This document shows, one piece after another, positions 51,686 to 60,616 of a stretch of DNA of 64,000 nucleotides. This DNA is from Achromobacter anxifer (GTDB lineage: Bacteria; Pseudomonadota; Gammaproteobacteria; Burkholderiales; Burkholderiaceae_B): positions 310,001-374,000 of the forward strand of contig NZ_CAHLAR010000001.1 of NCBI RefSeq assembly GCF_903652925.1. The letters are read 5' to 3'. A model generated the notes under the pieces. It did not search any database. It was given only the letters and a program-made list of their open reading frames with translations, and was not told where the DNA came from. A program made the translations under genes and the position numbers. How positions within the stretch are numbered: position 1 is the first letter of the stretch; each line of letters opens with the position of its first letter.

Positions 51686-51764
51686 GCCTCGGCGGCCGCT
51701 TCCCGGGGCCGCCGAGGCAGGTGTTTCCCTGCAAGCCGTCTCACCCCGCTCCCCGAGACGGCTT
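51686..51764. terminator. Two strong hairpins after the pilin gene (partial terminator or mRNA stabiliser)
   Basis: Hairpin 1 has a 12-base perfect stem GCCTCGGCGGCC/GGCCGCCGAGGC (51686-51697 and 51707-51718). Hairpin 2 has a 10-base stem AAGCCGTCTC/GAGACGGCTT (51733-51742 and 51755-51764). Neither has a T-run. They sit between the pilin and chaperone genes, where such structures protect the abundant pilin mRNA and reduce downstream expression in other fimbrial operons. Confidence 0.75.
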
Positions 51765-51812
51765 GGAAGGAAACCGACCATACACGCAGCATCCACCACC
51801 AAGGGCTACATC

Positions 51813-52580
51813 ATGAAAAATCTACGCCGCACCCTGATGGCCACCGCAGCGCTCGCAGCGGGCTGTTTCGCACTCCAGGCGCAGGCCAGCGTCGTGATCG
51901 CCAGCACGCGCGTGATCTATCCGGCGCAAGAGCGCGAGGTCACCATCAAGCTGAGCAACGACGGCCGCACGCCCGCGTTGGTCCAGTCCTGGCTGGATGA
52001 CGGCAACATCACGGATGCGCCGGAAAAGCTGAAGGTTCCCTTCATGCTGACGCCCGCCATCTTCCGCGTGGACCCCGGCAAGGGGCAGACGCTGCGCCTG
52101 ATCCATACCAAGGAAGCGATGGCGCAGGACAAGGAAAGCCTGTACTGGCTCAACGTGCTGGAAGTCCCGCCCAAGGCCCAGGCCGGCGAAGACGCCAACC
52201 GCCTGCAGATCGCTTTCCGCACGCGCATCAAGGTGATGTACCGCCCGCAAGGCCTGCCGGGCCTGGCTGAAGAGGCGCCGGCGCAGCTGCGTTGGGAGGT
52301 GGCTCCCGCCGCGGCGGGCAAGGGCTACGCGCTGAAGGCCAGCAATCCCACGCCCTACGTCGTGAATCTGGGCAAGGTGAGCCTGCAGTCGGGCGGCCAG
52401 TCCTTCGACGCCGGCGCCGGCTACGTCAAGCCGGGCGAGTCCGCGCTCTTCCCCATCGCGGGGATGACGTCCGCGCCTGCCGCCGGCGCCCAGGTCAAGT
52501 TCAACAGCATCAACGACTGGGGCGCCAATGTCGAAGGTTCGCTGCCTTTGACGGCGGGGCCCGCTCCCGCCGCGCGCTAA
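51813..52580 (+). CDS. Periplasmic fimbrial chaperone (FimC/PapD type)
   Basis: A 255-residue chaperone with a signal peptide (about residues 1-25, ending QAQA before SVVIAS). The first domain has RVIYPAQEREVTIKLSNDGRTPALVQSWLDDGN and FMLTPAIFRVDPGKGQTLRLIH, then SLYWLNVLEVPPKA near residues 110-123; the edge-strand G1 residues follow. The second domain has RIKVMYRPQGLPG. It holds pilin subunits by donor-strand complementation and takes them to the usher. Confidence 0.94.
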   Translation: MKNLRRTLMATAALAAGCFALQAQASVVIASTRVIYPAQEREVTIKLSNDGRTPALVQSWLDDGNITDAPEKLKVPFMLTPAIFRVDPGKGQTLRLIHTKEAMAQDKESLYWLNVLEVPPKAQAGEDANRLQIAFRTRIKVMYRPQGLPGLAEEAPAQLRWEVAPAAAGKGYALKASNPTPYVVNLGKVSLQSGGQSFDAGAGYVKPGESALFPIAGMTSAPAAGAQVKFNSINDWGANVEGSLPLTAGPAPAAR

Positions 52581-52709
52581 GTCGGCCTGCCGCGCAAGCG
52601 CGCGGCGCCACCTTCCAGAAAACCTCTTTGCGATGGATGCCGGCAACGGCATCCCGGGGAGGGGTTTGCCCAGCGTTTTCACCGACACCACTCTTTCAAC
52701 GCCGCCATC

Positions 52710-55289
52710 ATGAAGCAAATCCTTTCAAAGCTCCTGCATACGCGAGATTGCGCCAGCCTGCGCTTGACGCCCTTGTGCGCGGCACTGCTGGTGGCCCTGG
52801 CAGCGCATGACCAGGAGGCGCGCGCCGCCGACACCGCCGCATCCGGGAACATGGTGGCCTCGGTGGAGTTCGAGGACGCCTTTCTGATGGGGGGGGCGGG
52901 CCAGCGTACCGACTTGTCGCGTTTTGCCAAAGGAAATGCGGCGGCGCCCGGCAACTATTCGGTGGACCTGTTCATCAACCAGGGCTATGTCGGCCGTGTG
53001 GATGTGCCGTTTGCGCCGGTCGCCGGCGAGGCGGCGGCGCAGCCCGTGTTCGACCGCCAGCTGCTGCAACGCATCGGTGTCGACCTGGGCAAGCTGTCCG
53101 CCGAGGCGACCGACAAGCTGGCGCAAGGCGACAGCCTGCGTCTGGACGACATCGCCGCCGGCGCAGGCAGTGATTTCGACTTCGGCGACCAACGCCTGGA
53201 CCTGAGCATTCCCCAGGCCTCCATGAGCCGTCACGCTCGCGGCTATGTCAGTCCGGAACTGTGGGACTCGGGCGTGAACGCGGCCATGCTGAATTACGAC
53301 TTCAATCTGTACAACTACCGCAACAACGCCTTTGGCGGCACGCAGCGGCAGGGCTATCTGGGCCTGCGCGCGGGCGCCAACCTGGGCGACTGGCGCCTGC
53401 GCCACAATGGCTCCTACTCTTTCGATTCCCAGGGCCGCCGCCAATATCAGAACGTCTCGACCTACGCGCAGCGCGAGATCGTGGCGCTGTCGTCCCAGTT
53501 GACCCTGGGCGAAGCCTACACAAGCGGCGAACTGTTCGACTCCACGCCCTTCAAGGGCGTGCGCCTGGCCAGCGACGACCGCATGCTGCCCGACTCGATG
53601 CGCGGCTACGCGCCGGTGGTGCGGGGCGTGGCCAATAGCAACGCGCGCGTCACCATCCGCCAGAACTCGGCCATCATCTACGAAACCACGGTGGCGCCTG
53701 GCGCCTTCGAAATTACCGATCTGTACGCCACCGGCTACGGCGGCGACCTGGACGTGTCGGTCCAGGAAGCCGATGGCAGCGTACGCACGTTCTCCGTGCC
53801 CTACGCGGCCGTGCCGATGTCGCTGCGTCCCGGGGTGAGCCGCTACAGCGTGGCGGGCGGCGCCGTGCGCAACAAGCAGCTGTCGAAAAGCCCGCATTTC
53901 GTGCAGGCCACCTACCAGCGCGGTCTGTCCAACCTGGTGACGGGCTATGCCGGCGCCACCGTGGCGCAGAACTACACCTCGGCACTGCTGGGCGGCACCC
54001 TCAATACGTCCTTCGGCGCCGTGGGCCTGGACGCGACCCAGTCGCGCCTGTCGATGAATGGCGCCACGCATACCGGCACCAGCATGCGCGCCAGCTACGC
54101 CAAGAGCCTGCCCGCCACGGGCACCAACGTCTCCATCGCGGCGTACCGCTATTCCACTGGGGGCTTCTACGGCCTGAACGAAGCCATGAATTCGCTATAC
54201 GGCTACGGCCAGTACCGTTATTCCGGCGGCATGGTGCGCGAGCGCAACCGCGCTTCGCTCGTCATCAGCCAGCAACTGGGCGGAGAGCGCGGCAGCATCA
54301 ACCTTACCGGCTCGGCCGTGGACCATTGGAACCGCGACGGCCGCGACGTGAACTACAGCATTGCCTACGCCAACACCTACAAGAGCATGGGCTACAACCT
54401 GACCGTCCAGCGTCAGCGCGACAGCCGCCAGCAGATGGGCACCGCGGTGTATGCGACCTTCAGCATTCCGCTGGGCAAGAGCAGCCCGCTCAGTCTGTCG
54501 ACCAATGCTGGACGCGATTCCAACGGGCGCATGCAGCTGCAAAGCACGCTGTCCGGCTCCACGGGCGAGGATCATCAGCTGTCATACAGTCTCAGCGCCG
54601 ACCACGCTTCCGGCGGCTCGGGCGGCAGCATGAACGGCGGCAGCGCCAGCATGCTTTACCGCGCGCCGGTCGCCGATTTCATGGGCAGCGCGGGTGTGGG
54701 GACGGGTTATTCGCAAAGCTCGGTCGGCATGCGCGGGGCGGTCGTCGTGCATCCGGGTGGTCTCACGCTGTCCCAGCCGCTGTCGGAAACCTTCGGCATC
54801 GTCGAAGCGCCTGATGCGGAAGGCGCGCGCCTGCCCAACGCCTCCGGCGTGCGCGTCAACAGCCGCGGCTACGCCGTCGTGCCGCATCTGACGCCGTATC
54901 GCATGAACACGGTGGATATCGATCCCAAGGGCCTGTCCACCGACGTCGAGCTGCAGGTCACCAGCCAACAGGTGGCACCGCGCGCAGGCGCGGTCGCGAT
55001 GCTGCGGTACGCCACGGTTTCGGGCCGGTCAGCGATGTTGCAGGTCCTGCGGGCCGACGGCAAGCCGCTGCCCTTCGGTGCCAGCGTGCAGGACGAGCAC
55101 GGCGTCGAGGTCGGGCTGGTCGGGCAGGCCAGCCGTATCCTGGCCCGCGGTCTGCTGGACATGGGCCAATTGACTGTCAGATGGGGCGAGCAGCCTGACG
55201 ACAGTTGCCGCATGAACTATGAGCTGCCAGTCATGGAAAAAGACACGCGTTCCGACGGCTATTGGCAGGTCGAAACCCGCTGCAATTAG
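52710..55289 (+). CDS. Outer-membrane usher of the fimbrial system
   Basis: An 859-residue usher. The N-terminal signal spans roughly residues 1-40 (AALLVALAAHDQEARA). The periplasmic chaperone-docking domain follows (VASVEFEDAFLMGG and NYSVDLFINQGYVGRVDVPF), then the 24-strand barrel with a plug (GFRLASDDRMLPDSMRGYAPVVRGVANSNARVTIRQNSAIIYETTVAPGAFEITDLYATGYGGDLDVSVQEADGS-type blocks), and C-terminal domains with GFVDMGQL-like LLDMGQLTVRWGE. It threads subunits to the cell surface. Confidence 0.95.
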   Translation: MKQILSKLLHTRDCASLRLTPLCAALLVALAAHDQEARAADTAASGNMVASVEFEDAFLMGGAGQRTDLSRFAKGNAAAPGNYSVDLFINQGYVGRVDVPFAPVAGEAAAQPVFDRQLLQRIGVDLGKLSAEATDKLAQGDSLRLDDIAAGAGSDFDFGDQRLDLSIPQASMSRHARGYVSPELWDSGVNAAMLNYDFNLYNYRNNAFGGTQRQGYLGLRAGANLGDWRLRHNGSYSFDSQGRRQYQNVSTYAQREIVALSSQLTLGEAYTSGELFDSTPFKGVRLASDDRMLPDSMRGYAPVVRGVANSNARVTIRQNSAIIYETTVAPGAFEITDLYATGYGGDLDVSVQEADGSVRTFSVPYAAVPMSLRPGVSRYSVAGGAVRNKQLSKSPHFVQATYQRGLSNLVTGYAGATVAQNYTSALLGGTLNTSFGAVGLDATQSRLSMNGATHTGTSMRASYAKSLPATGTNVSIAAYRYSTGGFYGLNEAMNSLYGYGQYRYSGGMVRERNRASLVISQQLGGERGSINLTGSAVDHWNRDGRDVNYSIAYANTYKSMGYNLTVQRQRDSRQQMGTAVYATFSIPLGKSSPLSLSTNAGRDSNGRMQLQSTLSGSTGEDHQLSYSLSADHASGGSGGSMNGGSASMLYRAPVADFMGSAGVGTGYSQSSVGMRGAVVVHPGGLTLSQPLSETFGIVEAPDAEGARLPNASGVRVNSRGYAVVPHLTPYRMNTVDIDPKGLSTDVELQVTSQQVAPRAGAVAMLRYATVSGRSAMLQVLRADGKPLPFGASVQDEHGVEVGLVGQASRILARGLLDMGQLTVRWGEQPDDSCRMNYELPVMEKDTRSDGYWQVETRCN

Positions 55290-55328
55290 CAGTTCCTCTC
55301 TATATCTATCGTCGATCGGAATCGCAAA

Positions 55329-56327
55329 ATGAACACGTTTCGAAAGCTACTCTTACTTGGCGCCACGCTACTGGCGTTGGTCTTTTCCTCCAACGCCGCC
55401 GCTGATACTAGTTGTTTCAGGACCTGGCAAATGGGGTTGGTCCTTCCCGCCGAACTTGAGCTCGATCCCAACGCGGCTAACGGTGAGGTGCTGTGGTCAA
55501 GCACATTTGTCCCTCCGGTACTTAAAGTAGGCCTGTGCTCCTCGAGCGGCGAAAGCACCCTGACTTTCCGCGCCGCTCAGGAGTCGGGTCAGCCGGAGGG
55601 TGTCTACTCTTCTGGAATCCCGGGAGTAGGCGCACGCTTCAAAGCGAAATTTAGGAATTGTCCTCAGGGTTACTGGCCGGTAGTTTGCATAACCACCCTT
55701 AAGGAGGACCCAGGGCCGATCGAACTCTACATCGAACTGATCAAGATTGGGCCGTTTCGCCCAACGGTAGTTTCGTGCTGCGGGCCGCCGGTGGCTCTCT
55801 TGGACCTTCCCTACCCGGAAGCTGCTTACGTGGCTTTCACCTATGCGGGGAGAGTCTCCGTAATAATGAAGAGGCAGCCGACTTGCTCATTTCCATCGAA
55901 CAGCAGTATTCAGGCTTCATTGGCCACTGTCTCCGCGGGCAGTTTTAGGGGTGTCGGTTCCACGTCACCTGAACGGCCCTTCAAGATTGATCTGACCTGC
56001 AAGGGTGGAGATGGCGTAACACCAATGGATGCGTACGTCACACTGACGGACGCCACCGATCCCGGCAACCGTTCCAACGCATTGACGCTGTCGCCGGAAT
56101 CTGGCGCCAAAGGCGTCGGGGTCGAAGTCTTGAGCGGGACCACGGTGCTGGGATATGGCGCGGATTCGAATGAGCTTGGTAACCCGGGTCAGTGGAAGGC
56201 AGGCACCGTATCTCCCGGGACCAGCGTCTTTTCCATACCTTTGACGGCACGCTACGTGCAGACGGAATCGGTCGTGACGCCAGGAACCGCCAACGCCCGC
56301 GCCACCTTCACGATGAGCTATCAGTAG
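55329..56327 (+). CDS. Fimbrial tip adhesin (two-domain minor subunit), low GC
   Basis: A 332-residue exported protein with a signal peptide (about 1-25, ending NAAA before DTSCF). The N-terminal half (about 26-185) is a candidate receptor-binding domain with many Cys (CFRT, CSSSG, CPQGYWPVVCI, SCCGPP); the C-terminal half (about 186-332) is a pilin domain that ends ARATFTMSYQ. Hand counts of three 60-base lines in the gene give 43 to 53% GC, against 62 to 63% in the chaperone/usher lines counted. It is the last gene of the operon, overlapping the convergent MFS gene by 20 bases. The receptor is unknown. Confidence 0.85.
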   Translation: MNTFRKLLLLGATLLALVFSSNAAADTSCFRTWQMGLVLPAELELDPNAANGEVLWSSTFVPPVLKVGLCSSSGESTLTFRAAQESGQPEGVYSSGIPGVGARFKAKFRNCPQGYWPVVCITTLKEDPGPIELYIELIKIGPFRPTVVSCCGPPVALLDLPYPEAAYVAFTYAGRVSVIMKRQPTCSFPSNSSIQASLATVSAGSFRGVGSTSPERPFKIDLTCKGGDGVTPMDAYVTLTDATDPGNRSNALTLSPESGAKGVGVEVLSGTTVLGYGADSNELGNPGQWKAGTVSPGTSVFSIPLTARYVQTESVVTPGTANARATFTMSYQ

Positions 56328-57798
56328 CGGCCTGGCCTGCTGGCGCGCGGCGGCCCAGCCGCCACAGCAGCGCCGCCGCGGCCAGGATCGCCGCGACGTT
56401 GAAGTGCATTGCGCTTGCGAACGCTTGCGCATGGCGTTCGGCGGCGCTTGCGTCGGCGTAGGCTTCCAACGTTCCGCTGAACAGCATGCCCGCCGCCGAC
56501 ACGCCCAGCGCCGCGCCCACCTGCTGCAAGGTGGACACCACGCCCGCCGCCATGCCGGCCTGCCGGTCCTCGACGAAGCCCAGTGCCAGGTTCACCAGCG
56601 GCGTATTGACCGCGCCCTGGGCCGCGCCCAGCCATACCAGCGCGGGTAGCAGCGACCACGGCGCGAGGCTGGCGCCAGCCGCGCCGACCTGCAGCATCAA
56701 GGTCGCGGTCGCCCCGCCGTACAACAAGGCAGCCAGCGCGATGGCGCGCGTGCCGAAGCGCGCCACCAGCCGCGGCGCCGCCATCGACCCGGCCACGAAG
56801 CCCACGCTGGCGGGCGCGAAGATCAGGCCCGCCGTCAGCGCGTCCAAGCCGAAGCCCGTCTGCACCAGCAGCGCATAGCAGAGGAACATGGCGCTGGCGG
56901 TGGAGAACACCAGCAACACCAGCAGGCAGCCCGCCGCGAAGCGCGGCTGCGTCAGCAAGGCCATGTCGACCAGGGGCGCGCCGCCGCGGGCCGCGATGCG
57001 GCGCTGCATGCGCGCGAACCACGCCAGCGCGACGACCGCGGCCGCGCCGCAAGCCAGGGTCCACGCGGGCCAGTGCCGCGAGGGGCCTTCGATCAGCGCC
57101 AGCAGCAGCAGGGTCAGGCCCGCTCCCGCCAGCGCCGCGCCGGGCCAATCCATGCGCGCGCCCGTAGGCTCGCGCGATTCCGGGATATGGCGGGCCAGGC
57201 GCCACGCCAGCAGGCCCACGGGAATGTTAAGCAGGAAGATGCTGCGCCATGCCAGTCCGAACAGGTCCGCGTGCACGATCCAGCCGCCCAGCACTTGCCC
57301 CGCGATGGCCGCCAGCCCCAGCGTCATGCCCAGCAGGCCGAAGGCGCGCTGTCGTTCATGGCCTTGGTAGCTGACGCGGATCAGCGCATACACCTGCGGA
57401 AACAGCATGGCCGCCGCAGCGCCTTGCAGCACGCGCGCGGCGATCAAGGCGTCGGCCGTGGGCGCGACACCGCACAGCGCCGAGGCCAGCGCGAACGCCG
57501 CCATGCCCAGCATGAACAGGCGCCGCCGGCCATGGCGGTCGCCGAGCCGGCTGCCCGCGATCAGCAGCACGCCATAGGCCAGCTCGTAGGCGGCGATGAT
57601 GAAGCTGATCTGCGCGAAGCTGGCGGACAGGGTGGATCGCATGCTGGGGATGGCGACGTTCACCACGAACAGGTCGAAGATCGTGATGAAGCCGCCCGAC
57701 AGCAGCACGGCCAGGCCCAGGCGGCCCAGGACGGGTTGCCGCTGCGCGGCGTGCAAATCAGGACAGGGGAGTGTGGAGGAAGACATGGAAAGCGCCAT
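56308..57798 (-). CDS. DHA2-type MFS efflux transporter
   Basis: A 496-residue protein with 14 hydrophobic segments, EmrB/QacA type. GSRLGDRHGRRRLFMLGM (about 82-98) is motif A and the LGMTLGLAAIAGQVLGGWIV segment is motif C. The start is uncertain: ATG at 57798 gives a 17-residue lead before the first helix; ATG at 57786 would be shorter by four residues. It overlaps the fimbrial adhesin gene by 20 bases at its 3' end. Divergent from the XRE regulator gene, which probably controls it. It likely exports a toxic organic compound. Confidence 0.88.
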   Translation of the reverse strand: MALSMSSSTLPCPDLHAAQRQPVLGRLGLAVLLSGGFITIFDLFVVNVAIPSMRSTLSASFAQISFIIAAYELAYGVLLIAGSRLGDRHGRRRLFMLGMAAFALASALCGVAPTADALIAARVLQGAAAAMLFPQVYALIRVSYQGHERQRAFGLLGMTLGLAAIAGQVLGGWIVHADLFGLAWRSIFLLNIPVGLLAWRLARHIPESREPTGARMDWPGAALAGAGLTLLLLALIEGPSRHWPAWTLACGAAAVVALAWFARMQRRIAARGGAPLVDMALLTQPRFAAGCLLVLLVFSTASAMFLCYALLVQTGFGLDALTAGLIFAPASVGFVAGSMAAPRLVARFGTRAIALAALLYGGATATLMLQVGAAGASLAPWSLLPALVWLGAAQGAVNTPLVNLALGFVEDRQAGMAAGVVSTLQQVGAALGVSAAGMLFSGTLEAYADASAAERHAQAFASAMHFNVAAILAAAALLWRLGRRAPAGQAATDSSS

Positions 57799-57883
57799 CG
57801 GAGTCTGAATGGGCGCTATTCTGGAGAGGCTTTTAGCCTTATACAATTTAGCTGCTTATGCTATTACTGGGTGCAATAGACTC

Positions 57884-58774
57884 ATGACCGCGACCGTAGC
57901 CCCGAAGCGCCTGGAGCGCACCCGCGCCGATCTGTCCGAGTTCCTGCGGCTGCGGCGCGAACGGCTCAGTCCCGCCGAACTGGGGCTGCCCGCCGGCGGT
58001 CGCCGGCGCACGCCGGGCTTGCGCCGCGAAGAGGTCGCCGCGCTGGCCGGCGTGGGCCTGGCCTGGTACACCTGGTTCGAACAGGGCCGCAACATCAGCG
58101 TGTCGGCGGACTTTCTGGAAAACCTGGCGCGCGTGCTGAAGCTGGACGCGGCCGAACGCCGCCACCTGTACCTGCTGGCGCACCAGCGCCCGCCGTCGGA
58201 ACCGGGCCGCACTTGGTGCACGGTGCCCGCGCAGGTGCGCCGCCTGATGGACGACCTGCCCGCGCGCCCCGCCTACGTGCTCAATCTGCGTTGGGATGTG
58301 GTGGTGTGGAATGCGGCCGCGGACCGCGTGTTCAATTTTTCCGCGCAGGCGCCGGGGCGCAGAAACCTGCTGTGGATGCTGTTCGCGGACCCGGCGATGC
58401 GCGAACTGTTCGTGGACTGGCCGGCGCAAGCGCCCGCCATGCTGTCCACGTTCCGGCGCGACTTCGCCAGCGCCGGCCGGGCGCCGGACGTCGGGGAACT
58501 GGTGGACGAGCTGGAGCGCGTGTCGCCGGACTTCAAGACCTGGTGGCGCGAACACGATGTGCACGGCTCCTGCATGGGCCTGCGCAGCCTGAGCTTGCCG
58601 GCCCTGGGCGAGCTGGCGTTCGAGCACTCCACGCTATCGGTGGACGAGAGCCGGCATTTGCGGCTGGTGGTCTACGCACCCGCGCCGGATGAACCGAAGA
58701 CGAAGGATTTCGAACGCTGGCTGCGAGCCGCGGCGACGCGGCGCGCCAAGGCCGCGCGTGGCACCAGCGAATAA
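57884..58774 (+). CDS. XRE-family regulator with MmyB-like ligand domain
   Basis: A 296-residue regulator. The helix-turn-helix is in RTRADLSEFLRLRRERLSPAELGLPAGGRRRTPGLRREEVAALAGVGLAWYTWFEQGR (about 10-67). The C-terminal domain (about 100-280) has the MmyB-type pattern RPAYVLNLRWDVVVWNAAADRVF and WWREHDVHG. It binds a small hydrophobic ligand, possibly a fatty acid, by family knowledge. Divergent from the MFS exporter gene and probably its repressor. Confidence 0.9.
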   Translation: MTATVAPKRLERTRADLSEFLRLRRERLSPAELGLPAGGRRRTPGLRREEVAALAGVGLAWYTWFEQGRNISVSADFLENLARVLKLDAAERRHLYLLAHQRPPSEPGRTWCTVPAQVRRLMDDLPARPAYVLNLRWDVVVWNAAADRVFNFSAQAPGRRNLLWMLFADPAMRELFVDWPAQAPAMLSTFRRDFASAGRAPDVGELVDELERVSPDFKTWWREHDVHGSCMGLRSLSLPALGELAFEHSTLSVDESRHLRLVVYAPAPDEPKTKDFERWLRAAATRRAKAARGTSE

Positions 58775-58865
58775 GCGCGCCGTGGGTCTACGGAGCTGCC
58801 GCGCGCGGCTCCTATAGTCGGGTCTTCCCCGCATTCCTGCGTCCTGGCGGACGCATTCTTCGCTC

Positions 58866-59759
58866 ATGTCCACCGCCACGCTTTCCCGCCGCCACGCCTT
58901 GCTGCTGTTGGGCGTGGTGGTGCTGGCCTGGGGCTTCACCTGGATCGTCAACAAGCTGCTGCTGCATTACATGACGCCCATCTGGGCGGCCGCCGCGCGC
59001 AGCATCGCCGGCACGTGGGCGCTGCTGGCGCTGGGGCTGGCGTTGCGCCGCGTGGCGCGGCCGGTCAAGGCCGACATCCCCGTGATCCTCAGCGTCGGAC
59101 TGCTGCACATGGGCGCCTTCGCCGCGCTGGTCAGCCTGGGCATGCTGTACGTGCCGGCGGGCCGCTCGGCGGTGCTGGCCTACACCACGCCGCTGTGGGT
59201 GATCCCTGGCGCCTGGCTCTTTCTGGGTGAATCCGTGGGCCGCGCGCGGCAAGCCGGATTGGCCCTGGGCCTCCTGGGCCTGGTCGTCATCTTCAATCCG
59301 CTGGACTTCGACTGGAGCAATCGCGACGCGCTGGTCGGCAATGGCCTGATCCTGCTGGCGGCGCTGTGCTGGGCGGCCAACATCGTCTACGTGCGGGCGC
59401 ACCGCTGGGTGACGCCGCCGTTCGAACTGGCGCTGTGGCAGGCCTTGCTGGCCTCCATCGTGCTGTCCGCCGTGGCCTATGCGGCCGAAGGCGCGCCGCG
59501 GGTGACGTGGAGCGCGGAGCTGTCGTGGCTGCTGGGCTATGCGGGCGTCTTCGGCATCGCGGTGGCGCATTGGGCCGCCGTGAACGTGAACCGCTCGCTG
59601 CCCGCCGGGGTGACGTCCATCGGCCTGCTGGGCGTGCCCGTGTTCGGCCTGCTGTGCGCGGCCGTGGCCCTGCGCGAGCCGGTCAGCGTCTCGCTGCTGG
59701 CGGGCATGGCGCTGATCGTGGGCGGCATCGCGGCCGGGGTGATCGAACGCCGCGCTTGA
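58866..59759 (+). CDS. EamA-family drug/metabolite transporter
   Basis: A 297-residue membrane protein with ten hydrophobic segments in two EamA repeats (about 10-140 and 160-290). The first repeat has LGVVVLAWGFTWIVNKLLL and VPAGRSAVLAYTTPLWVIPGAWLFLGE; the second has LLAALCWAANIVYVRAH and VTSIGLLGVPVFGLLCAAVALREPVS. It may export an amino acid, nucleoside or related metabolite. It is between the XRE gene and the PadR gene. Confidence 0.87.
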   Translation: MSTATLSRRHALLLLGVVVLAWGFTWIVNKLLLHYMTPIWAAAARSIAGTWALLALGLALRRVARPVKADIPVILSVGLLHMGAFAALVSLGMLYVPAGRSAVLAYTTPLWVIPGAWLFLGESVGRARQAGLALGLLGLVVIFNPLDFDWSNRDALVGNGLILLAALCWAANIVYVRAHRWVTPPFELALWQALLASIVLSAVAYAAEGAPRVTWSAELSWLLGYAGVFGIAVAHWAAVNVNRSLPAGVTSIGLLGVPVFGLLCAAVALREPVSVSLLAGMALIVGGIAAGVIERRA

Positions 59760-59777
59760 CTGCCGGACTATCACGGA

Positions 59778-59807
59778 TATATCGTAAGATATATATCGTA
59801 AGATACA
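59778..59807. promoter_or_regulatory. Tandem palindromes TATATC-GTAA-GATATA (candidate PadR/YqjI operator)
   Basis: A perfect 16-base palindrome TATATC-GTAA-GATATA at 59778-59793, followed by a near copy TATATC-GTAA-GATACA at 59792-59807. Repeats are 14 bases apart and end 16 bases before the PadR ATG at 59824. PadR-family YqjI binds inverted repeats upstream of its target; this pair fits autoregulation of the yqjI-yqjH operon. Confidence 0.75.
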
Positions 59808-59823
59808 TATCCGGAGATAGACC

Positions 59824-60594
59824 ATGCGCGACTCCCAATTCATTACCGCATTCGTGCGCCGTGCCCGCCAGAAGCAGCAGGGCCACCATGGACATCCTCA
59901 TCAACACCGCCATGGGGCGGAATTTGCGCATCACCGCCACCACGGCGAAGGCCATGCCCATCACCCGCGCCATGCCGGCGCGGGCGGCGACTGGTGTTCC
60001 GGCCCGGGCGACGAGCGCGGCGAAGGCGGCGGCTTTGGCGGAGGTTTCGGCGACGACGGCCGAGGCTGGACGCGCAGCCGCAAGGTCAGCGCCGACGATT
60101 TGCAGCTGATGCTGCTGGGCCTGCTGGAAAAGAACCCCAGCCACGGCTACGAGCTGATCAAGGCGCTGGGCGCGCTTAGCAACGGCTTCTACACGCCCAG
60201 CCCCGGCATGGTCTATCCCGCGCTGACCTACCTGGAGGAACTGGGCTACGCCACCGTCGAGCAGGAAGGCGCGAAGAAGCGCTACCACCTGGCGGAGCCG
60301 GGCCGCGCGCACCTGGACGGCAACCGCGAGCGCCTGGCGCTGATGTTCAACAAGCTCAAGCACGTGGCGCGCAAGATGGACTGGATGCGCCAGGCCTGGA
60401 GCGGCCAGCCGCGCAGCGTCGGCCCGGAAGGCGAGGACACCGCCACCGGCTGGCTGCCGGAGTTCGTGGCTGCGCGCCAGGCGCTCAAGCGCGCGCTGCT
60501 GGACCGCACCGACGCCACACCCGCCGAACAGCGCCGCATCGCGGCCATCCTGGCCCGCGCCACCGCCGAAATCAACGGCCAGGCCTGTTCCTGA
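59824..60594 (+). CDS. PadR-family metal-responsive repressor with His-rich N-terminus (YqjI-like)
   Basis: A 256-residue PadR protein. Residues 21-50 carry 14 histidines and residues about 63-82 are Gly/Asp-rich; together this is an N-terminal metal-binding tail. From about residue 92 the winged helix reads LQLMLLGLLEKNPSHGYELIKALG, then SPGMVYPALTYLEELGYATVEQEGAKKRYHL, as in PadR. The domain order matches E. coli YqjI, a nickel-sensing repressor of the adjacent ferric-reductase gene. The downstream yqjH-like gene starts 22 bases after the stop. Metal identity here is inference. Confidence 0.9.
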   Translation: MRDSQFITAFVRRARQKQQGHHGHPHQHRHGAEFAHHRHHGEGHAHHPRHAGAGGDWCSGPGDERGEGGGFGGGFGDDGRGWTRSRKVSADDLQLMLLGLLEKNPSHGYELIKALGALSNGFYTPSPGMVYPALTYLEELGYATVEQEGAKKRYHLAEPGRAHLDGNRERLALMFNKLKHVARKMDWMRQAWSGQPRSVGPEGEDTATGWLPEFVAARQALKRALLDRTDATPAEQRRIAAILARATAEINGQACS

Positions 60595-60616
60595 TGCCCC
60601 TATTCCTGGAGTTCCC

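Noticed and set aside
57849-57863. TAGC-N7-GCTA between the MFS exporter and the XRE regulator as an operator
   Set aside because: Four-base arms are too weak to support a site, although an operator in this gap is likely.
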